From: an uncultured Collinsella sp.
Lineage (GTDB): Bacteria; Actinomycetota; Coriobacteriia; Coriobacteriales; Coriobacteriaceae
Direction of reading: 5' to 3'
NCBI GenBank assembly: GCA_902478365.1
Contig: CABSKX010000055.1
Span: forward strand, 1-14,408
Length of the DNA: 14,408 nt
Shown: in pieces, positions 7,453 through 14,367 of the stretch
Layout of the letters: the number at the start of each line of letters is the position of its first letter
How positions within the stretch are numbered: the first letter of the stretch is position 1
Made by a program: the position numbers and the translations under genes
Notes under the pieces: model-generated
Database searches by the model: none
Told to the model about the DNA's origin: nothing
The model's input: only the letters and a program-made list of their open reading frames with translations

Positions 7453-8670
7453 TTAGTCCTCCTTATCGACTTTCACCGTTGTACCGTCCTTGACCTCATC
7501 GGGGGTTACTTCGGACCCCACTTGAGACCCATCATCCCAAGACGCAACCAAAATCTCGCAATTGCCGTCCGCAAAAGAACCGAGCTCATAGTCTTCGGTG
7601 CGATACACCAGTCCCTTGGATGTCACATACAAGCATGTTGAGCCCTTGATTGAATAGTCTGAGGAATTGCTCCGCATGAGCATAGAATTGTAATCAGACG
7701 GATACTCTCTGCCCATTTCCGTAAGATACGGCCAAACTGCCGAACTCATAGAACTGGCAAGATCCTCGGTATCAATGCCAAACATGTCCTGAGGGCTGAC
7801 AGTATCACCCGTATGCAAATCAAAAATAACACCAGTCACATACGTGTCGCCATGCGGACCCCATCCCGTCGAATAGCGCTCGTCACGGATACAAAAATAG
7901 TTCTCATCCATGTACGTAACCGTCACGTTTCTCGATATGCAGGGAAATTCGCCGTCGGGGTACAGCTCAGCATCTGATTGCTCATTATCTGATGCTCGAT
8001 TCGTTCGCTCCGCATCAATTTGAAGGGGCTCGAGAATCGCCTTGTTAATTTTGTCTGCGACGTCGTCTTTGGCGGAGCTCTTAAGTTGCGGATAGGACCA
8101 TTCCACGTCAGTCCGCTCGCCCTGATTGAGCATAGGGTCGACCGGAGCAGACACCGTCAATGACTTTGCCTCCAACGTATAGACAACTTCTTCGGCCGCC
8201 CCCTCGTCCTTCTTGGGTCTTTCGGTCGCTTGCTCCTGTTGCACGGATTGCTGCTGGAGATTGGGCTCGATGACGTTCTTGTAGAGAATGAAAGCAGCGT
8301 AAGCGATGCCTGCCGCGGCGATAAATGCGGCGATCATGATAGCAAACTGCGGCACCAGGCGGTTACCGACCTGACAGCGTTGCATAAAGAGGTTGTACAT
8401 CTGGGAGTGACCGCTACCCGCGGTCTTCGAGACCGGCTCGGGACTCGGTTCTGCTGTGGACTCGACATTCGCGGATCCTATCGCAGAGTCCGTTTCGGTA
8501 TTTGCAGACTCCAACATGACTTCAGCGGACGAGGATTCTCGCGCCAGCGGCTCGGCGCCGGACCCTTCCTCGGCCGCAGTTTTACCCGAGAGTCCTTCCA
8601 AGGGCAGCCCGCATTCGGTACAGTACCGCGCATCGTCACTGATCTTGCTACCGCATTTGGGGCAAAACAT
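7453..8670 (-). CDS. Zinc-ribbon membrane protein with DUF3298/RsiV-like outer domain (protein C)
   Basis: 405 residues from the ATG at 8670. A longer frame runs back to 8748, but its extra 26 residues are not family-like, and the MFCPKCG start matches the sister proteins. The zinc ribbon has cysteines 3, 6, 17 and 20. After an acidic Ser/Glu linker, residues 95-139 (FMQRCQVG, one helix at about 105-130, then PNLQQQ) closely match protein A. The outer part (about 185-385) resembles the DUF4163/DUF3298 arrangement of RsiV and PdaC: an early WSYPQL strand and IN-x2-I helix, a central GVIFDLHTGD segment, and late GLVYRTEDYELGSFADG. RsiV is a lysozyme-sensing anti-sigma factor, so binding an envelope ligand is a reasonable guess. 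First gene of an operon with protein D. The ribosome site GGAGAA is spaced rather far from the ATG. Confidence 0.85.
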   Translation of the reverse strand: MFCPKCGSKISDDARYCTECGLPLEGLSGKTAAEEGSGAEPLARESSSAEVMLESANTETDSAIGSANVESTAEPSPEPVSKTAGSGHSQMYNLFMQRCQVGNRLVPQFAIMIAAFIAAAGIAYAAFILYKNVIEPNLQQQSVQQEQATERPKKDEGAAEEVVYTLEAKSLTVSAPVDPMLNQGERTDVEWSYPQLKSSAKDDVADKINKAILEPLQIDAERTNRASDNEQSDAELYPDGEFPCISRNVTVTYMDENYFCIRDERYSTGWGPHGDTYVTGVIFDLHTGDTVSPQDMFGIDTEDLASSMSSAVWPYLTEMGREYPSDYNSMLMRSNSSDYSIKGSTCLYVTSKGLVYRTEDYELGSFADGNCEILVASWDDGSQVGSEVTPDEVKDGTTVKVDKED

Positions 8671-8811
8671 GGGCTTTCTTCTCCGATTCCCTTTAGTCTC
8701 ACTGAGTCGTAAGTTACTCACGTGCTGTACGCTACGTAGTTTAACCATTTCTTAAGCAAGCCAATGGACCGCTTGAACAGACGCATACCCACTCAAGTGA
8801 CCCTATACCGG

Positions 8812-8973
8812 CTAGTTATCCTGGCTCATGGCATGAGTGTCAGTGTAAGAATTTTCGCTGAACAGGTCCGCCCCCTCGAAGTCCGAGCCGATGCTCAACT
8901 TGAAGCCATTTTTTGCCGAGATGGAGAAATCGCCGCTGATATCCATATCATGCTCGCGGCCAACCGCCCTCAT
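8812..8973 (-). CDS. Possible 53-residue ORF or gene remnant
   Basis: A minus-strand frame runs from an ATG at 8973 to a TAG at 8812-8814, upstream of protein C. From residue 10 onward (MDISGDFSISAKNGF and following) the codons look used: many end in C or G, and the residue mix suits a soluble beta-rich protein. A second ATG lies at 8946. The upstream sequence GGTGGGA is only a fair ribosome site, and no promoter was found after the purine terminator. It could be a small protein, the tail of a larger gene whose front has been lost, or chance. The plus-strand frame over the same bases runs through the terminator hairpin and is less likely. I recognise no family. Confidence 0.3.
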   Translation of the reverse strand: MRAVGREHDMDISGDFSISAKNGFKLSIGSDFEGADLFSENSYTDTHAMSQDN

Positions 8974-9030
8974 TTTCCGAAGTCCCACCCGTCACGTTAT
9001 CAGGAGCCCGAAGTCAAAGAGATAGTAAAA

Positions 9031-9070
9031 GCCGATTGGGGCACATGTGATTCCATATGCCCCAATCGGC
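9031..9070 (-). terminator. Terminator of the purF-purM-purN operon
   Basis: GCCGATTGGGGCA (9031-9043) pairs perfectly over 13 bp with 9058-9070, around a 14-base loop. Read on the minus strand, the hairpin lies about 50 bases after the purN stop and is followed by TTTTAC. A shorter TTTAT follows on the plus strand. Confidence 0.85.
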
Positions 9071-9120
9071 TTTATAGTCGTTTACGCCTCAGAGAAACCT
9101 AGGTGACCCGTTTGCACGCG

Positions 9121-9819
9121 CTAGCGCGGCGCATCAATTGCGACCTTGCCGCCCTCCAGCACGTGAACGCGACCGTCGGCGAGCATCTGCACGACCTCGG
9201 GATACAGCACATGCTCGATCGCGTGGATGTGCTCCTCGAGCGTGTCGACGTCCCAGCCCTCCTCGACAGCCAGCGCACGCTGGGCGATGATGGGGCCGTT
9301 GTCGTAAATCTCGTTGGCAAAGTGCACCGTCACGCCGGTCACCTTGACGCCGCGCGCAAACGCATCGTCGATCGCATGGGCACCGGTAAAGCTCGGCAGC
9401 AGTGCCGGATGCAGGTTGACCACGCGGTTGGGGAACGCCGCCAGCAGCGGCGTGTGCACCATGCGCATGTAACCGGCCATCACCACGTACTCGCAGCCGC
9501 GCTCGAGCAGCTCATGCGCGATGATCTCGTCAGCCGCGATGGGGTCGGCATAGACATCCTTGGACAGCGTGAGTGTCTGGATACCCGCACGCTCGGCGCG
9601 CTGCAAGCCCTTAGCCGATGGACGGCTCGACACCACAAGCTCAATCGAGGCGTTGAGCTTGCCGGCGGCGATCAGGTCGATCAGCGCCTGCAGGTTGGTA
9701 CCCGAACCGCTGATAAGCACGCCGATCTTGAGCGGCTCGGCCGTATCGGTGCCGGTCGGACGGGTGTAGGGCACAAAGCCCAGGCCCTCGGCGGCAGCCA
9801 TCTGCTCGTTAGCGCTCAT
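9121..9819 (-). CDS. purN: Phosphoribosylglycinamide formyltransferase
   Basis: Cytosolic enzyme of de novo purine synthesis that transfers a formyl group from 10-formyltetrahydrofolate to GAR, giving FGAR. I take the ATG at 9819, giving 232 residues. A frame back to 9858 only adds residues buried in purM. The phosphate-binding loop is GVLISGSGTNLQALID (33-48). The catalytic set is present: N135 and H137 in NLHPALLPS, and D173 in EIYDNGPIIAQ, matching the Asn-His-Asp triad of the E. coli enzyme. About 28 residues precede the first strand, so the protein is longer than the usual 190-215. Its first 11 bases overlap the end of purM, which implies translational coupling. The stop codon sits in a 12-bp palindrome CGCGCTAGCGCG (9117-9128), probably chance. 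Confidence 0.95.
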   Translation of the reverse strand: MSANEQMAAAEGLGFVPYTRPTGTDTAEPLKIGVLISGSGTNLQALIDLIAAGKLNASIELVVSSRPSAKGLQRAERAGIQTLTLSKDVYADPIAADEIIAHELLERGCEYVVMAGYMRMVHTPLLAAFPNRVVNLHPALLPSFTGAHAIDDAFARGVKVTGVTVHFANEIYDNGPIIAQRALAVEEGWDVDTLEEHIHAIEHVLYPEVVQMLADGRVHVLEGGKVAIDAPR

Positions 9820-10912
9820 CGGAGTACACGACCTTACCGGAACCCTCGACGCACTCACCCACGCGGAACGGCTTCTCGCCCAGCGCGATCAGCGCCTCGG
9901 TCACGGCGGCCTCGTCCTCGGGGGCGACGATCAGGCACAGGCCGACGCCCATGTTGAAGGTCTTGCACGCCTCGTTGGGCGCGAGCTCGGCCTGACGCAA
10001 CACGTAGGTGATGACGGGCGGAACACCCCAGCCCATCTCGGCGCCGTTGCGGGTGACCACGGCATCGACGTCGTCGGCGAGCGCGCGGTTGAGGTTCTCG
10101 GTAATGCCGCCGCCGGTGATGTGGGCAATGGCGTGCACGTTGGCACCACCGCGGAGTAGCTCCAGAATCGGCTTGACGTAGATGCGCGTGGGAGCCAGCA
10201 GGGCGTCGGCCAGCGAAGCACCGCCGAGATCCTCGAGCGGACGGCTCAGCTCCTCGGCCTTAGCGGCAGCCTCGGGCGTACCCGGCTTGATGCCGTCGAC
10301 ACCGATGACCTTGCGTACGAGTGAGTATCCGTTGGAGTGCACACCGGTGGAGGGCAGGCCCAGGATCACATCGCCGGGGCGAACGTTCGCGGGGTCGAGC
10401 ATCTTGGGACGATCGACAACACCCACGGTAAAGCCGGCGAGGTCGTAATCGACGGGGGCCATGACGCCCGGGTGCTCGGCCATCTCGCCGCCCACGAGCG
10501 CGCAGCCCGCGAGCTTGCAGCCGTCGGCCACGCCCTTGATGATCTTTGCCATGTGCTCGGCCTCAATGTGGCCGATGGCGACGTAGTCCAGGAAGAACAG
10601 CGGCTCGGCGCCCGAAGCCAAAATGTCGTTGACGCACATGGCGACCAGGTCCTGGCCCACCGTCTCGTGACGGTCCATAATCTGGGCGAGCACGAGTTTG
10701 GTGCCCACGCCGTCGGTGCCGCTGATCAGGATCGGGTCTTCCATATCCTTGAGCGCGGCAGCCGAGAACAGGCCACCAAAGCCACCGATGCCGCCGATAA
10801 CCTCGGGGCGGTTGGTGTCCTTGACCATCTGCTTAATAGCGTCGACGGCGCGGCCGCCCTCGGCGGTATCGACGCCGGCGTCCTCATACGTCACATGCTT
10901 GCTGTCGCTCAT
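9809..10912 (-). CDS. purM: Phosphoribosylformylglycinamidine cyclo-ligase (AIR synthetase)
   Basis: Cytosolic ATP-dependent enzyme that closes the imidazole ring, turning FGAM into AIR, the fifth step of IMP synthesis. The 367 residues include the family signatures in order: GGIGGFGGLF (40-49), GTDGVGTKL (65-73), MCVNDIL (92-98), GGEMAEHPG (141-149), HSNGYSL (192-198) and HITGGGI (264-270). Length is slightly above the usual 345 or so. The start is supported by an AGGAAGG ribosome site. It is the middle gene of purF-purM-purN; purM-purN order and overlap are common across bacteria. The 157-base gap upstream contains hairpins that may set its expression relative to purF. No defects were seen. 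Confidence 0.97.
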   Translation of the reverse strand: MSDSKHVTYEDAGVDTAEGGRAVDAIKQMVKDTNRPEVIGGIGGFGGLFSAAALKDMEDPILISGTDGVGTKLVLAQIMDRHETVGQDLVAMCVNDILASGAEPLFFLDYVAIGHIEAEHMAKIIKGVADGCKLAGCALVGGEMAEHPGVMAPVDYDLAGFTVGVVDRPKMLDPANVRPGDVILGLPSTGVHSNGYSLVRKVIGVDGIKPGTPEAAAKAEELSRPLEDLGGASLADALLAPTRIYVKPILELLRGGANVHAIAHITGGGITENLNRALADDVDAVVTRNGAEMGWGVPPVITYVLRQAELAPNEACKTFNMGVGLCLIVAPEDEAAVTEALIALGEKPFRVGECVEGSGKVVYSDER

Positions 10913-10933
10913 CTGAGCCTTCCTCTCCCACTA

Positions 10934-10960
10934 CCGTGGCGCCGCGCGGGCGCCAAACGG
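10934..10960 (-). repeat. GC-rich hairpin in the purM leader
   Basis: On the plus strand, CCGTGGCGCC (10934-10943) pairs with 10949-10960 over 10 bp with a 2-base bulge and a 5-base loop. It lies about 22 bases before the purM start codon and is not followed by a T-run. It may stabilise the processed purM message or affect translation; function is unproven. Confidence 0.45.
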
Positions 10961-10981
10961 TGCTCATAGTTGCGTTCATTT

Positions 10982-10993
10982 TGGCGCGCGCCA
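10982..10993. repeat. 12-bp palindrome in the purF-purM gap
   Basis: TGGCGCGCGCCA is a perfect palindrome between purF and purM. It could be a protein site or a small hairpin. It lies just after a weak promoter-like pair on the minus strand (TTGATA, 16 bases, TATGGC), so a separate purM promoter is conceivable. Confidence 0.3.
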
Positions 10994-11014
10994 TAACAGC
11001 ACACGCCGTCATAT

Positions 11015-11070
11015 CAACAAAACAGCAGGTAAAACCTACCAAAATAAACCTGTCCCCACATGGCAGGTTT
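11015..11070 (-). terminator. Tandem weak hairpins after purF, possible partial terminator
   Basis: Read on the minus strand, AAACCTG/CAGGTTT (11064-11070 with 11046-11052) forms a 7-bp stem starting at the last base of the purF stop codon and is followed by ATTTT. A second stem GTAGGT/ACCTGC (11034-11039 with 11025-11030) follows and leads into TGTTTTGTTG. Both are weak, so read-through into purM is expected; they may lower purM-purN expression relative to purF. Confidence 0.4.
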
Positions 11071-12740
11071 TAGGCCTCGCCGTGCTCCTCTTCCCAGCTG
11101 CGGTCGTCGTATTTCTCGACCACGGCATCGTCGTCAAAGTGCAGCGGCTTGTCCAGGTTGCGGGGCTTAAAGCCCTCCATGAACTTGTCGCGGCCAAAGC
11201 TCTCGGGAATCGCCACGGGGTAGCGTCCGGTAAAGCACGCATCGCAGTAACCGCCCTTGGGCATGACCTTCAGCAGGCCCTCGACCGAAAGGAAGGCCAG
11301 CGAATCGGCGCCAATGTACTCGCAAATCTCGTCGACCGTCTTGTTGGCGCTGATAAGCTGCGACTGCACGTCGGTATCGATACCGTAGAAGCACGGCCAG
11401 ATGACCTCGGGCGAGTTGATGCGGATATGAATCTCCTTGGCGCCGGCGTTGCGCAGCATCTTGACGAGCTGCACCATGGTGGTGCCGCGCACAATGGAGT
11501 CGTCGATGACGACCAGGCGCTTGCCCTCGATGTTGTCACGCAGCGGGTTGAGCTTCATACGCACGCCCATGGCACGCAGCTCCTGCGTAGGCTCGATAAA
11601 CGTACGGCCCACATAGCGGTTCTTGATGAGGCCCTCGCCAAAGGGAATGCCGCTCTCGTGCGAATAGCCCTCCGCGGGCGGCAGGCCGGAGTCGGGCACG
11701 CCGATGACCAGGTCGGCCTCGACGGGCTCCTCATGTGCCAGCTGACGACCCATGTCATAACGGCAGGCGTAGACGCTCTTGCCGTTCATGATGGAATCGG
11801 GGCGAGCAAAGTAGACCTGCTCAAAAATGCAGTTAGCAGGCTCTTCGGCGGCAGGCACGCCCTGCTCGGACACAAGGCCCTCGGCGCTGATGCGCAAAAT
11901 CTCACCGGGACGGACGTCGCGGACGTACTCGGCGCCCACAATGTCGAGTGCGCAAGTCTCGGAGGCGACGACCCAGCCGCCGGCACGCGTGACATGGGTG
12001 GTGGCGTCGACCGTCGCGGCGCCGTCCTGCGACGGCAGCTGCGAAACGGATGCGGCATCGGCCTGGTCCAGGCCCTCGTCCACCAGCTTGCCCAGCACGA
12101 GCGGGCGAATGCCGTGCGGGTCGCGGAATGCGTAGAGCGCCTGCTCGTTGATGAGCGTCATGGCGTAGCCGCCGCGCACGAGCTCCATGGTCTTGCGAAT
12201 GCCCTCGCGCAGATGGCCAGTACGCTGAGTAAAGTAGCCGATGAGTTTGGTCGCGACCTCGGAATCCGAGTTGGAGAGGAACGGTACGCCCAGCTCGATC
12301 AGCTGGCGACGCAGCTCGTCGGTGTTGACGAGGGTGCCGTTGTGCGCGAGCGCGATAATGACGCTATTGATGGTAGAGAGGTGCGGCTGAGAGGCTTCCC
12401 AGCTCTTGGCGCCGGCGGTGCCGTAGCGCACATGACCCACGGCCAGCTGACCGGAGAGCGTCGACAAGTCGGCATTGGAGAACACGCGGTCGAGCAGGCC
12501 CAGATCCTTGCGGACCATAACCGTACCGCCATCACCAACGGCGATTCCCGCCGATTCTTGGCCACGGTGCTGCAGTGCACGCAGGCCAAAGTACGTCAGT
12601 CGAGCCACGTCGCGATCGGGCGCCCAGACACCAAAAACGCCGCATTCCTCATGCAGCTGGTCGGAGTCCGGATCATACGTCGACATGGCGTTCACCTGTC
12701 CCGCGGCGCGCTCGGCCGCGCGGATGGTTTCTTGAGACAT
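11070..12740 (-). CDS. purF: Amidophosphoribosyltransferase (PRPP amidotransferase)
   Basis: First committed enzyme of de novo purine synthesis: it uses glutamine and PRPP to make phosphoribosylamine. The 556 residues begin with a likely 32-residue propeptide before the nucleophile Cys33 (ECGVFG). Glutaminase features include LQHRGQESAG (57-66), GHVRYGT (102-108) and AHNGTLVN (132-139). The PRPP loop is VVIDDSIVRGTT (410-421). Cysteines 304, 450, 499 and 502 match the four ligands of the B. subtilis-type [4Fe-4S] cluster, so this is an oxygen-sensitive, self-processed form. Residues about 220-256 are a low-complexity insert where B. subtilis PurF has a short turn before VVASETC. An inner ATG at residue 19 could also start the protein, but the first one has a GAGGGG ribosome site. 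First gene of the operon. Confidence 0.97.
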   Translation of the reverse strand: MSQETIRAAERAAGQVNAMSTYDPDSDQLHEECGVFGVWAPDRDVARLTYFGLRALQHRGQESAGIAVGDGGTVMVRKDLGLLDRVFSNADLSTLSGQLAVGHVRYGTAGAKSWEASQPHLSTINSVIIALAHNGTLVNTDELRRQLIELGVPFLSNSDSEVATKLIGYFTQRTGHLREGIRKTMELVRGGYAMTLINEQALYAFRDPHGIRPLVLGKLVDEGLDQADAASVSQLPSQDGAATVDATTHVTRAGGWVVASETCALDIVGAEYVRDVRPGEILRISAEGLVSEQGVPAAEEPANCIFEQVYFARPDSIMNGKSVYACRYDMGRQLAHEEPVEADLVIGVPDSGLPPAEGYSHESGIPFGEGLIKNRYVGRTFIEPTQELRAMGVRMKLNPLRDNIEGKRLVVIDDSIVRGTTMVQLVKMLRNAGAKEIHIRINSPEVIWPCFYGIDTDVQSQLISANKTVDEICEYIGADSLAFLSVEGLLKVMPKGGYCDACFTGRYPVAIPESFGRDKFMEGFKPRNLDKPLHFDDDAVVEKYDDRSWEEEHGEA

Positions 12741-12781
12741 GGCATCCCCTCAGAGCCTCGTATTTTGGCGTTACCCGCCTT

Positions 12782-12787
12782 ATTATA
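12782..12787 (-). promoter_or_regulatory. -10 box of the purF operon
   Basis: A perfect TATAAT on the minus strand lies 41 bases upstream of the purF start codon. The region 17 bases further up is GC-rich and offers no good -35 box, which may mean an activator is needed. No purine riboswitch-like fold was recognised in the short leader. Confidence 0.55.
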
Positions 12788-12970
12788 CGCACGGCGCGAC
12801 GCGCTCCCCCGCGCATGAGCAGCGCTTTTTAAAAGCCCACCGAGCTAATAATCCGTTTTGCGGCCAAACATTTTATCGGTCTGTCCAGCGCAAGCGTCCG
12901 CGCCCCCAGATGGCCGCCGCGTCCACCGTTGAGGGTTGCATTGTTGCAATTGGGACGTTCGTCCTGTCTT
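12788..12970. other. Divergent intergenic region purF / CmpB-like gene
   Basis: No gene is supported here. It contains an A/T-rich near-palindrome GCTTTTTAAAAGC (12824-12836) upstream of the purF -10 box, and a short hairpin GGACG-TT-CGTCC (12953-12964). Both could take part in regulation, but nothing more can be shown. Confidence 0.3.
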
Positions 12971-12999
12971 TTGGCAGGTCGGCGGCGTATCCTTGTAAT
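12971..12999 (+). promoter_or_regulatory. Promoter of the CmpB-like membrane gene
   Basis: TTGGCA (12971-12976) and TGTAAT (12994-12999) are separated by exactly 17 bases, close to the housekeeping consensus. The start codon lies 26 bases beyond, with an AGAAAGG ribosome site in between. Confidence 0.65.
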
Positions 13000-13025
13000 C
13001 TAGGACAAAGCGAGAAAGGTTCTGT

Positions 13026-14255
13026 ATGGATCAAAACGGACTCGACCCCAGCGTCCCCAGCGCCACGGAGGTCAAGAAGATTCCCCTCATCATTAAGGTG
13101 TACGCCGTCCTGTGCATCCTGTCCGGCGTGGGCACGCTCCCGTCGGTCGCCGCCTTTATGTGGCAGGTCATCACCGCGCTCATTAACGGCAACGCCGCCG
13201 AAAAGCTCGGCGACAATATGCTGGTCTCGGTTGGACTCATCGTCGCCGGCATCATGCTCTCTGCGGCAAGTGCCGTCATCCTGATCATCTTTGGCCTGGA
13301 CCTTATCAAAAACCAGCGCCGCAACGCCGCCCGCCTGTCCTACATCCTTATTGCATTCACCGTCGTCGAGCTTTTGGTCGACGTGATGCTCCAAGGTATC
13401 GGGCTCTTCTTGCTTCGTCCCGCTATTCAGCTCGGTATCCTCATCGCGCTTTCAGCCACCGTCGATCCTACGCTTCGCCAGGAGCGCGAACTGCAGCGCC
13501 GCCTGCAGGAGATGCTCGACCGCGACGCCGCCGCCGAGGGCATGCTCGGCCGCGATGAAACCGGCGAGGGCTACATCAAGCTCAACTACTTCAACCTGTT
13601 CTGGGTATTCCTCGTCTGCTGCGTGCTCGGCCTGATCGCCGAGGACATCTGGCACATGACGGTCGACGACCCAGGCGTCTACCAGGACCGCGCCGGCATG
13701 CTGTTTGGTCCCTTCAGCCCCATCTATGGCTTTGGCGCCGTACTCATGACCATGGTGCTCAACCGCTTCTATAAAAAGAACCCCATCATCATTTTCCTGG
13801 TAAGCGCTGTACTCGGCGCGAGCTTTGAGGTGTTCGTGGGCTGGTTTATGCAGACCTCATTTGGCGTGGTCTCGTGGAGCTACTCGCACATGAAGCTGTT
13901 CGGCATGCCCGACCCACTCGCCGTCCTTACGGGCGGACGCACCTGCACGGGCTTTGCCTGCCTGTGGGGCCTGGGTGGCCTTATCTGGATCAAGCTGCTG
14001 CTGCCGAGGCTGCTCAAACTCATCAACATGATTCCGTGGAAGAGCCGCTACTCGGCTACCGTCATCTTTACCGTCATTATGCTGGTCGACGGCGTCATGA
14101 CGCTGCAGTCACTCGACTACTGGTACCAGCGCGTCAACGGCACGGAGCCAGATATTCCCGTCGCGCAGTTCTATGGCAAGTATTTCGATAACGACTACAT
14201 GGAGAACCGCTTCCAGAGCATGACCATGAGCCCCAAGGATGCGACGCGCGTGTAG
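13026..14255 (+). CDS. Multi-pass membrane protein, CmpB / ABC-transporter type IV family
   Basis: 409 residues. The N-terminal part (about 20-145) has three to four membrane helices. A charged stretch (about 148-182, ending RDETGEGYIK) is predicted to be cytosolic. The C-terminal part (about 186-390) matches the 'putative ABC-transporter type IV' or CmpB family, with FGPFSPIYGFGAVL (227-240), a conserved FEVFVGW segment (267-273), and helices near 188-206, 229-246, 252-277, 303-328 and 342-362. Despite the family name, no ATP-binding partner is encoded nearby, and transport has not been shown from sequence. Family members are usually shorter, carrying only the second part, so the first half may be a separate added domain. 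Transcription diverges from purF, and a strong terminator follows. Confidence 0.85.
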   Translation: MDQNGLDPSVPSATEVKKIPLIIKVYAVLCILSGVGTLPSVAAFMWQVITALINGNAAEKLGDNMLVSVGLIVAGIMLSAASAVILIIFGLDLIKNQRRNAARLSYILIAFTVVELLVDVMLQGIGLFLLRPAIQLGILIALSATVDPTLRQERELQRRLQEMLDRDAAAEGMLGRDETGEGYIKLNYFNLFWVFLVCCVLGLIAEDIWHMTVDDPGVYQDRAGMLFGPFSPIYGFGAVLMTMVLNRFYKKNPIIIFLVSAVLGASFEVFVGWFMQTSFGVVSWSYSHMKLFGMPDPLAVLTGGRTCTGFACLWGLGGLIWIKLLLPRLLKLINMIPWKSRYSATVIFTVIMLVDGVMTLQSLDYWYQRVNGTEPDIPVAQFYGKYFDNDYMENRFQSMTMSPKDATRV

Positions 14256-14316
14256 CGCCACGCAATGCCGAGATTTTCCAACGCACAGAAAAGCCCACTG
14301 GCAGACTGATTGAACT

Positions 14317-14354
14317 GCCTCCCATTTCTTGGACATGAGAAATGGGAGGCTTTT
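14317..14354 (+). terminator. Strong terminator after the CmpB-like gene
   Basis: GCCTCCCATTTCT (14317-14329) pairs perfectly over 13 bp with 14338-14350 around an 8-base loop, and TTTT follows at 14351-14354. It lies 61 bases after the stop codon. Confidence 0.9.
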
Positions 14355-14367
14355 GGAGTGGGTATGA

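Noticed and set aside
8671..8748. 26-residue N-terminal extension of protein C
   Set aside because: The ATG at 8670 gives the MFCPKCG start shared with sister proteins. The extension would run over the probable promoter region.
8764..9102. 112-codon plus-strand frame
   Set aside because: Its end translates straight through the 9031-9070 terminator hairpin, and no ribosome site was found; the minus-strand frame over the same bases looks more coding-like.
9820..9858. Upstream start for purN
   Set aside because: It lies wholly within purM, adds residues unlike the family, and the ATG at 9819 gives the usual short overlap.
9103..9957. 284-codon plus-strand frame opposite purN and the end of purM
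   Set aside because: It is an antisense shadow of two well-supported enzymes, with His/Arg-rich composition.
12741..12781. Purine riboswitch in the purF leader
   Set aside because: The leader from the -10 box to the start codon is only about 40 bases, too short, and no conserved riboswitch loops were seen.
11082..12818. 578-codon plus-strand frame opposite purF
   Set aside because: It is a shadow of purF: the gene's G/C-ending codons leave the opposite strand free of stops. The protein shows no domain, and the purF side has complete catalytic motifs.
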